DNA of 6,694 nt from Thermoplasmata archaeon (GTDB taxonomy: Archaea > Thermoplasmatota > Thermoplasmata > Lutacidiplasmatales > UBA184). A program made the position numbers and the translations under genes. The notes beneath the pieces were generated by a model that saw only the letters and a list, made by a program, of their open reading frames with translations, was not told where the DNA came from and did no database searches. The DNA lies in assembly GCA_030043855.1 (NCBI GenBank), contig JASHWW010000038.1, forward strand, positions 1-6,694. Direction: 5' to 3'. Below, piece after piece: positions 1 through 4,907 of this stretch. How positions within the stretch are numbered: the stretch's first letter is position 1; every line of letters starts with the position of its first letter.

Positions 1-258
1 CGCCGCGACGGGGCGGGGCTCGGCACGATCCTGGTCGCCCAGGAGGGCCGGGGGATCTCCGCCAAGGAGGACGTCTTCCTGATCTCGAGCGCCGTTTCGA
101 CGGGGGAGGGCCATCCCCTGTTCGTCGGGGAGTCCGGGGAGGAGGCACCGAACGTAGGCACCCCGACGATGGGCGTCCCCGTGATGGTGAACACCACCCT
201 CCCGCTCGCCCGCGCCTGCGAGCGGATCCTGAATCGCCGGCAGACGAAGGGGGCGTGA
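1..258 (+). CDS. 3'-partial protein of unknown function; possible end of a GTPase domain
   Basis: The frame is open from base 1 and ends at TGA 256-258, giving the last 85 residues of a protein whose start lies outside the window. I do not recognise the family. What can be seen is a hydrophobic strand ending in the residues FLISSA (about 28-33), a Gly/Glu/Pro-rich loop, a second strand with GVPVMVN, and a final helix LPLARACERIL before a short basic tail. A strand ending in SA, then a loop, then a terminal helix also describes the G5 motif and last helix of P-loop GTPases of the TRAFAC/double-GTPase type. That reading is inference only: the P-loop and N/TKxD motifs would lie upstream and cannot be seen. 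The TGA overlaps the ATG of the next gene by one base, so the two are probably co-translated. The coding frame is secure; the function is not. Confidence 0.75.
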   Translation, partial: RRDGAGLGTILVAQEGRGISAKEDVFLISSAVSTGEGHPLFVGESGEEAPNVGTPTMGVPVMVNTTLPLARACERILNRRQTKGA

Positions 259-1442
259 TGGCCGTACCCGACGTCCGTCCGTCGGGGAACCTCGCGCCGG
301 TCGCTTCGGTCTGGTGCCGTCAGGTCGACAACGAGGCGGAGAGCCCCGGGTACACGACGATCCCGGACGACTTCGCGGGACGGCGCGAGACCCTCGAAAC
401 GATCCGGATCGTCGGCAACCTGACGGTCAACGTCGCCGACACCCACGACTACTGGGACCCGGACCCGTCCCAGCCGCTCTCGTTCTACCCGAACCTGTTC
501 CTCTACCCGGCGGCGAACGGCAAGTACACGTGCGTCGGCCGGATGTTCCTCTCCACCGAGGACCGCCCGCGCCTCGGCATGAAGACGCTCGTCTTCGAGA
601 CCGACGCGCTGACCGCCTCGGGCGATTTCGGCGGCGCGATCCTCCGGGCCCACGGGACGATGGGACCGAAGGCCGGCCCGGCGAAGCCGGCGGCCGAACC
701 GGACCCGGCCGTCTACCAGGCCGTCGGGGAAGGGTTCCTCTTCCACCGCGGGACGACCGAGCCGGTCGTCATCGTCGCAGCGGAGCAGTGGGAGGCAGCG
801 AGCCAGGTCGTCCTCGACCTCGTCCGGATCCTGCCGGCGTCGCTGGTCGGACTGGGAGCGTTCCTCGTCTTCCCCTACTTCCTGCCGGCCGCCAAGGTCA
901 ACCTCCACGAGTTCGCGGAACAGATCCCGCTGGCCCTCGCGCTCATGCGCGTCCCGCGGGGCGAGGCGCAGGGGGAGCGCCACACGAAGCGGATCCAGAG
1001 CTGGGAGGCCGCGCCCGTCTCGCTCCGGGACCTGACCAAGCCGCCGGGGCCGAAGTCGAAGGAGACGTTGCCGCTCCTGTTGCAGTACGCCCGCGACGGG
1101 GCCGACGAGAAGCTCGGCGAGGTCGCGCGGCGCGTCGACGCGGTCGAGGGCGCCCGGATCCGGGCGCATCTCCAGGACGCCGAGCGCCAGGCCGGGCGCG
1201 AGCGTCGCAAGGAGATGTGGCGGATCGCCACGGCGATGGAGACCGCGGCGCTCCTGCAGACCCGGCCGAAGGGCCGCGGCGTCGCGATGAGCGGCGAGGC
1301 CGCCCGTCGCGCCAACGAGTATCTCAAGGCCCAACCGGGCGAGAGCCCGATCCTCGCGGCCCCGACGGTCGTGGCGCCGCCTCCCCCGCCGGTCGCGGAA
1401 GCGACGGCGGTGACGGCCGCTGCCCCGAAGCTCCCGGCTTAG
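258..1442 (+). CDS. 394-aa soluble protein, possibly GAP1-N-like (GTPase-associated protein 1)
   Basis: The start is ATG 258, which overlaps the upstream TGA as TGATG and follows a purine-rich AAGGGGG at 247-253. GTG 255 is an alternative start one codon earlier. Residues 15-230 look like a folded alpha/beta domain. Visible marks are CRQVDN near 20, a PGYTTIP turn at 30-36, SFYPNLFLYP at 75-84, RPRLGMKTLVFETDAL at 103-118, then VVIVAA at 170-175, a helix, and an ILPASL..FLVFPY segment at 191-207. This order (early GY turn; a strand announcing a conserved Leu/Val-rich segment after R-x-G; a later helix followed by a Leu-Pro 'LP..L' and an aromatic strand) resembles the N-terminal domain of bacterial GAP1 proteins, which occur beside GTPase genes. 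Residues 265-335 are charged helix, and 365-394 are an Ala/Pro-rich low-complexity tail. No signal peptide is seen. It could equally be a Thermoplasmatota-specific orphan. The gene is secure; the family call is a weak inference. Confidence 0.85.
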   Translation: MAVPDVRPSGNLAPVASVWCRQVDNEAESPGYTTIPDDFAGRRETLETIRIVGNLTVNVADTHDYWDPDPSQPLSFYPNLFLYPAANGKYTCVGRMFLSTEDRPRLGMKTLVFETDALTASGDFGGAILRAHGTMGPKAGPAKPAAEPDPAVYQAVGEGFLFHRGTTEPVVIVAAEQWEAASQVVLDLVRILPASLVGLGAFLVFPYFLPAAKVNLHEFAEQIPLALALMRVPRGEAQGERHTKRIQSWEAAPVSLRDLTKPPGPKSKETLPLLLQYARDGADEKLGEVARRVDAVEGARIRAHLQDAERQAGRERRKEMWRIATAMETAALLQTRPKGRGVAMSGEAARRANEYLKAQPGESPILAAPTVVAPPPPPVAEATAVTAAAPKLPA

Positions 1443-1485
1443 CTGCAGCGACCGCCGGACGTCGTAGTACCCCCCACGACGGGCC

Positions 1486-1492
1486 CGAAATC
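1486..1492 (+). promoter_or_regulatory. weak TATA-like candidate upstream of the coiled-coil gene
   Basis: CGAAATC is the only AT-leaning patch in the 75-base gap 1443-1517. It sits about 29 bases before ATG 1518, close to the spacing of the two clearer TATA-like boxes in this window. It is a poor match on its own, and the gene may simply be read through from the gene upstream. No other signal is seen in the gap. Confidence 0.2.
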
Positions 1493-1517
1493 CGTTCCGC
1501 TCTCCACGACCGACGAC

Positions 1518-3212
1518 ATGTCGCTCCGGCCCGGGGTAGCGCCCTCCCCCGCACCTCCCACGACGTCGGCGGCGACGCCCGCGCCGGCGGCGCCCCCCGC
1601 GCCCGTCGCGGCGGACCCCGGTCTCGAGGACCGCCTTCGCAAGATGATCGATCAGCGGTTCGCCGACCTGTCCAAGTCACCGACGCCCACGGCGCCGGGG
1701 GCCGACCCGGCGGCCGTGGACGCGCGCATCGCCGTGGCGACGCGCGAGCTGGAGGGCCGCTGGGCCGTGGCGCTCGAGGCGCGCGCCCGGGAGCTCCAGG
1801 AGGCGTCGCAGAAAGCGGTCGTCGCCGCCGCACACGACCTCGCGTCCCGCATCGCGACCGTGGAGGCGCGACCGATCGTGTCGCCGTCCGCGATCTCGGA
1901 CGAGGCGGCGACGAAGGTCCGTTCGGCGATGGAACCGAAGTTCGCCGAGCTGGGCGAGTCGGTCCACCGAACGGTCCAGACCTCCGGGGAGATGTGGGCG
2001 GAGCGGCTCCGCGAGGAGCTCAAGCGCACCACCGACGAGATCTCGGCGCTCACCGCCCGGGCGGAGGAGGAGCTCCGCACCGCCGTCGTGGCCCAGCTCG
2101 ACCTCGAGGTCCGCGAGCTCAAGGAGCAGGGAACCGCCGTCCGGGAGGAGGTCGAGGCACGCGTGCGCGACCTGCTCGCCGCGCGGGCCAACGAGGCCGA
2201 CCAGCGACGGACGAAGGAACTGCGCGAGCTCGAGCAGCGGTGGACGGTCCTGGTCGACGGCCGCTCGAAGGACGTCGAGAACCGGATGCTGGCGGCGGTC
2301 GCCGACGCGAAGACGAAGTCGGCGGTCGGGTCCGAAGAGCGGATCGGGCAGGCGGAGCGCCGCCTGGCGGTGGAGCGCGAGGCCCGCATCGCCGAGGTGA
2401 CCGAGGCCCAGGCGCAGTCGATCGCCGGTCTGCAGGTTCGGCTCCAGTCGTACTTCGAGCAGAAGCTCCGCGAGAACCAGGAGCGGGAGCGCGAAAAGTA
2501 CGTCGAGCTCCTCGCGCGGCTGAAATCCGAGGTCGACCAGTCGCTCGCGCGAACGATCGACTCGAGCCAGTTCGACGCGGCCGTCCGGGACCGCGTCGGC
2601 CGAAGTCTCGAGACGTTCCGGCCGGACCAGGAGAAGGTCTTCCAATCGTTCCTCGCGGACGCCGAGCTGAAGCTCCGGACGCAGGCGGAGGAGTCGTCGG
2701 CCCGCTTGGAGCGGACCGTCCACGGGGAGGTCGTCGACATCGACCGGCGCCTGCAGGTCCTGAGCGACCGGATGTTGCCGCTGGTGCGCCGTACCTGGCT
2801 CAAGGTCGCGGAGCTCGAGAAGGTCCACTCGGTCCCCGAGGAGTCGGAGGCCCGGTTCAAGGAGCTCCGCCGCGAGATGGCCCGCGAGCTGCGGCGGATC
2901 GAGGGCGAGCTGCTCGAACAGACGAGCGACCTGCGCGACCGGCTGGAGACCTCGATCGCGAGCCAGGGTCGGATCTGGCTGAACCTCCTCCGGCAACTCT
3001 CGGCCGAAGGCGAGGCGATCGTTCCGCACCCGGCCGCCCGGCCCCCGCGCCGGACGTCCCGACCCGCCGAGGACGAGGTCCTGGGAGACGACCTGCGGGC
3101 GACGGCGGCCGTCGGAGCGTTCGCGAACGACCCGCCGAACCCGATGGACCCCGAAGCCGCCCTCGAGGCCGCCCCCGAACGGGACCCTCGCCGACGGCCG
3201 CGGCGCGCCTAG
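1518..3212 (+). CDS. 564-aa long helical coiled-coil protein, function unknown
   Basis: I do not recognise a named family. Residues 1-32 are an Ala/Pro/Ser/Thr linker and 33-53 a short amphipathic helix (LEDRLRKMIDQRF). A second linker covers 54-66. Residues 67-495 are almost continuous charged helix rich in Glu, Arg, Ala and Leu with heptad-like spacing, as expected for a long coiled coil or helical rod. Residues 500-564 are a disordered tail, acidic then ending in an Arg-rich cluster (RRRPRRA). There is no P-loop, membrane segment or signal peptide, so it is not an SMC/Rad50 ATPase and is probably cytoplasmic. The motif RELExRW occurs at 76-82 and 236-242, exactly 160 residues apart, suggesting an internal duplication. 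ATG 1518 is the first usable start in the frame after the preceding gene's TAG. It lies 75 bases downstream on the same strand, so it may be a structural partner of that protein. Confidence 0.85.
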   Translation: MSLRPGVAPSPAPPTTSAATPAPAAPPAPVAADPGLEDRLRKMIDQRFADLSKSPTPTAPGADPAAVDARIAVATRELEGRWAVALEARARELQEASQKAVVAAAHDLASRIATVEARPIVSPSAISDEAATKVRSAMEPKFAELGESVHRTVQTSGEMWAERLREELKRTTDEISALTARAEEELRTAVVAQLDLEVRELKEQGTAVREEVEARVRDLLAARANEADQRRTKELRELEQRWTVLVDGRSKDVENRMLAAVADAKTKSAVGSEERIGQAERRLAVEREARIAEVTEAQAQSIAGLQVRLQSYFEQKLRENQEREREKYVELLARLKSEVDQSLARTIDSSQFDAAVRDRVGRSLETFRPDQEKVFQSFLADAELKLRTQAEESSARLERTVHGEVVDIDRRLQVLSDRMLPLVRRTWLKVAELEKVHSVPEESEARFKELRREMARELRRIEGELLEQTSDLRDRLETSIASQGRIWLNLLRQLSAEGEAIVPHPAARPPRRTSRPAEDEVLGDDLRATAAVGAFANDPPNPMDPEAALEAAPERDPRRRPRRA

Positions 3213-3232
3213 GCGGACCGCCGCTCCAGCAA

Positions 3233-3240
3233 CGATAAGC
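3233..3240 (+). promoter_or_regulatory. TATA-like box for the zinc-ribbon/coaD operon (leaderless)
   Basis: CGATAAGC stands out in a GC-rich 50-base gap (3213-3262). The centre of GATAAG lies 26-27 bases before GTG 3263, the usual archaeal TATA-to-transcription-start distance. Transcription would therefore begin at or next to the start codon. No Shine-Dalgarno sequence precedes that GTG, which fits a leaderless message. Confidence 0.55.
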
Positions 3241-3262
3241 ACCGCGCCGGGCTCGCATCGCC

Positions 3263-3454
3263 GTGGCGCCCGAGGCGGACCATCGACATTGCAAGGTCTG
3301 CGGCAAGGTCACCGGCGTCGGGGACGAGGCGTGCAGCCGGGCGTGCCGCGACGAACTGCGCCGTCGCGAGATGACGCGGCGCAACTACACCCTCCTCCTG
3401 TACGGGGCGATCGCGCTGATCGCCATCGTCTTCGCGAGCAGCTTCTTCCGGTAG
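3263..3454 (+). CDS. DUF2116-like zinc-ribbon protein with one C-terminal membrane helix
   Basis: This is a 63-residue protein. The N-terminal half holds HRHCKVCGK and, after a short loop, CSRAC. These are two cysteine pairs (CxxC and CxxxC, with a His just before) that form a treble-clef/zinc-ribbon-type metal site. A basic stretch (RRREMTRRN) follows, then a single hydrophobic helix of about 20 residues (YTLLLYGAIALIAIVFASSF) running almost to the C-terminus. This layout, HC-xx-CGK then C-xxx-C then a tail anchor, matches the small archaeal DUF2116 family (COG4068), annotated as a predicted Zn-ribbon nucleic-acid-binding protein. By the positive-inside rule the zinc end should face the cytoplasm. 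GTG 3263 is chosen because it lies about 27 bases after a TATA-like box and keeps the whole zinc motif. It is the first gene of a tight operon with coaD, 8 bases downstream. Its molecular role is unknown. Confidence 0.8.
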   Translation: MAPEADHRHCKVCGKVTGVGDEACSRACRDELRRREMTRRNYTLLLYGAIALIAIVFASSFFR

Positions 3455-3458
3455 AGGT
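3454..3458 (+). promoter_or_regulatory. Shine-Dalgarno GAGGT that fixes the coaD start
   Basis: GAGGT overlaps the last base of the upstream TAG and ends 4 bases before GTG 3463. It supports GTG 3463, rather than upstream in-frame codons inside the previous gene, as the start of coaD. The contrast with the leaderless first gene of the operon is typical of archaea that use both initiation modes. Confidence 0.6.
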
Positions 3459-3462
3459 CGTC

Positions 3463-4302
3463 GTGCCGCGGTACGGCCATGCGGTCCTCGGCGGGACGTT
3501 CGACCGCTTGCACGTCGGGCACGCGGCGTTGCTCGCGGCCGCGTTCCGGACCGGGCGGACGGTCTCGATCGGGCTCACGACCGACGCGTACCTTGCGGCG
3601 CATCCGAAACCCGCCGGGGATCGCGTGCAGTCGTTCGCCGCGCGGCGACGGAGCCTCGCCCGGTTCCTGGCCCAGCGGTTCCCGCGCCGCCGATGGCGGA
3701 TCGTCCCCCTCGCGGACCGGTTCGGGCGCTCGGTGGAACCGGGCGTCGACGCGTTGGTCGTCTCGGCGGAGACCGCCGCCGGGGGCGTCGCGGTCAACGC
3801 GGAGCGTCGCCGCCGCGGGCACCCGGCGGTCCCGATCGTCGTCGTCCCGCTCGTCCTCGCGGACGACCTCGGACCGGTCAGCTCGCGTCGGATCCGGGCC
3901 GGCGAGATCGACCGCGAGGGCCGTCGCCGGGCCCCGCTCCGGATCGGACTCTCGACCGACGCCCCGGTCCTCCTGCCGGAGCTCGCCGTCGTACTGCGCG
4001 CCGCGTTCCCCCGCTCGCGGCTCATCCTGGTCCCGCGGACGGGGCCTCGGGCCAAGAGCGCCGGCGCGCCTCGGGCCCGGGTGCTCGCGGCGCGTGCCGT
4101 CGAGGGCTACGACCTGGGCGTCGGGGTGAGCGCCCGGCGACCCGGCGGGTACTGGCTCGCCGAGCGATCGCCGACGATCGCCCTCCCTCCCGTCCCGCTC
4201 GCGGCCGGGTCGTCCCGACAACGACGTTCCGCGTTGGCGCGGATCTTCCGGCCGGGCGCGGAGCGCAACGCCTTTCCCTCCGTCCGTTCCTCGGTTCGCT
4301 GA
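3463..4302 (+). CDS. coaD: phosphopantetheine adenylyltransferase fused to a degenerate DUF84-like domain
   Basis: This 279-residue protein transfers AMP from ATP to 4'-phosphopantetheine to make dephospho-CoA, the penultimate step of coenzyme A synthesis. Residues 1-153 are a complete archaeal/eukaryotic-type PPAT nucleotidyltransferase: GGTFDRLHVGH at 10-20 (the HxGH nucleotide-binding motif), GLTTD at 37-41, an R-rich helix at 61-67, LVVSAET at 98-104, VNAERRRRG at 111-119, and VSSRRIRAGEID at 139-150. The last corresponds to the family's ISSTRIR motif, with Thr replaced by Arg. Residues 159-265 look like a worn DUF84 (YjjX-type NTPase) domain: a GLSTDAPV strand where DUF84 has STNPVK, then DLGVGVSA where it has GVGIEGG, then a late LPP. 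The Lys and Glu of those motifs are absent, so the tail is probably not an active NTPase. PPAT-DUF84 fusions are, to my recollection, known in Thermoplasmata. GTG 3463 follows GAGGT, and the stop overlaps the next ATG. Confidence 0.9.
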   Translation: MPRYGHAVLGGTFDRLHVGHAALLAAAFRTGRTVSIGLTTDAYLAAHPKPAGDRVQSFAARRRSLARFLAQRFPRRRWRIVPLADRFGRSVEPGVDALVVSAETAAGGVAVNAERRRRGHPAVPIVVVPLVLADDLGPVSSRRIRAGEIDREGRRRAPLRIGLSTDAPVLLPELAVVLRAAFPRSRLILVPRTGPRAKSAGAPRARVLAARAVEGYDLGVGVSARRPGGYWLAERSPTIALPPVPLAAGSSRQRRSALARIFRPGAERNAFPSVRSSVR

Positions 4303-4523
4303 TGGAGACCTACCTCCGGGTGACGTTCGACAGCGAGGGGGCGAAGCCGTCGGAGGTCGCCGACCGGCTGCGGTCGTGCGGGTTCCTCCCGACGCACGGG
4401 AACTACGACTTCGTCTACGACTGGCAAGGTCCGGCGTCGCGGGAGCAAGTGCTCGACCTGTCGGACGAGTTGACCCGGCAGTTGCAGGGCTACCGCGTCC
4501 GGTTCGAGATCGAGACGGTCTGA
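4302..4523 (+). CDS. 73-aa conserved-looking small protein coupled to coaD, function unknown
   Basis: I do not recognise this family. Its ATG shares one base with the coaD stop codon (TGATG at 4300-4304), and no separate ribosome-binding site or promoter is needed, so translation is probably coupled to coaD. The sequence alternates clearly: a strand (YLRVTFDS) at 4-11, a helix (KPSEVADRLRSCGF) around 15-28, a strand with Tyr/Phe/Trp (NYDFVYDWQ) at 34-42, a helix (SREQVLDLSDELTRQL) at 46-61, and a final strand (RVRFEIETV). A beta-alpha-beta-alpha-beta order suggests a small ferredoxin-like or ACT-like fold, possibly a dimer or a binding subunit; this is inference from the pattern only. It has one Cys, no membrane segment and no signal peptide. 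The intact frame, tight overlap and good secondary-structure pattern make it a real gene. Confidence 0.8.
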   Translation: METYLRVTFDSEGAKPSEVADRLRSCGFLPTHGNYDFVYDWQGPASREQVLDLSDELTRQLQGYRVRFEIETV

Positions 4524-4553
4524 TACCTCCGAGGGTCCGAGCCTCGCGGCAGG

Positions 4554-4562
4554 GTTTTTATT
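4554..4562 (+). promoter_or_regulatory. T-rich TATA-like box for the DUF5611-like/protease operon
   Basis: GTTTTTATT is the strongest AT-rich run in the window and lies in the 63-base gap 4524-4586. The centre of TTTATT is about 27 bases before GTG 4587, giving a leaderless transcript. Because it follows the end of the coaD operon, the T-run could also act as an archaeal U-tract terminator for that operon; the two roles are compatible. Confidence 0.6.
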
Positions 4563-4586
4563 CGGCTCCCGTCTCGACCGCTCGCC

Positions 4587-4901
4587 GTGCAGAAGTACCC
4601 CGTCCGGCCCGACCACCGCGCGAACCTCGTCGCGGCCCGCCTCGAGGAGATCGCCCGGGCGGAGTTCGGGACCGCCGCCCGGGAGGGAGAATCGGTCGTC
4701 GCGTCGTTCGGGGCGCTGCAGCGGCTCTCCGCGGGGGCGGCGGGTCGCGAGCTGCAAGTCGACATGACGATGGACCCGAAGGTACCCGAAGCGGTGGCAT
4801 CCGAGACGATCGCGCGGTACAACCGGTTCCTCGAAGCGGTCACCGGCTACAGCTCGAAGGAACGGGCCAAGCGACTGCGCAAGTCGGCGTCGGGGGGATA
4901 G
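4587..4901 (+). CDS. DUF5611-like small protein
   Basis: This 104-residue protein has a YPVRPDHRANL start, an amphipathic helix (VAARLEEIARAEFG) at 11-24, the strand VVASFGALQRL at 38-48, a strand ELQVDMTMD at 56-64, and a helical C-terminal third with ASETIARYNRFLEAVTGYSSKERAKRL (about 72-98). The phrases 'ASFGAL', 'YNRFLEAVTGY' and 'KERAKRL' match what I remember of DUF5611, a family of about 100 residues found in Thermoplasmatota and relatives, whose biochemical role is unknown. I am moderately sure of the family and cannot give a function. It has no Cys, membrane segment or signal peptide and is basic at the C-terminus. GTG 4587 is chosen from the leaderless spacing to the T-rich box. The stop lies 6 bases before the start of the membrane protease, so both are on one transcript. 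Confidence 0.8.
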   Translation: MQKYPVRPDHRANLVAARLEEIARAEFGTAAREGESVVASFGALQRLSAGAAGRELQVDMTMDPKVPEAVASETIARYNRFLEAVTGYSSKERAKRLRKSASGG

Positions 4902-4907
4902 CGCCCG

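Noticed and set aside
837..896. Hydrophobic stretch at residues 194-213 of the GAP1-like protein as a membrane helix
   Set aside because: It contains two Pro and follows a helix-strand pattern within a globular domain. It is more likely a buried core strand.
1440..1442. TAG read as pyrrolysine joining two genes into one protein
   Set aside because: TAG ends most genes in the window, and the region around it is low-complexity linker with no sign of a required residue. Kept only as a split/fusion observation.
314..3238. 974-codon open frame running through both Region A genes
   Set aside because: It is an Arg/Gly/Pro-rich out-of-frame shadow, as expected at this GC content, crossing two well-formed genes in another frame. 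It has no recognisable domain.
1677..3242. 521-codon minus-strand open frame opposite the coiled-coil gene
   Set aside because: Antisense shadow with Leu/Arg/Gly composition mirroring the Glu/Arg/Leu codons of the real gene. No motif or start signal.
3213..3262. Hairpin terminator after the coiled-coil gene
   Set aside because: No convincing inverted repeat with a T-run. The only clear signal in the gap is the TATA-like box.
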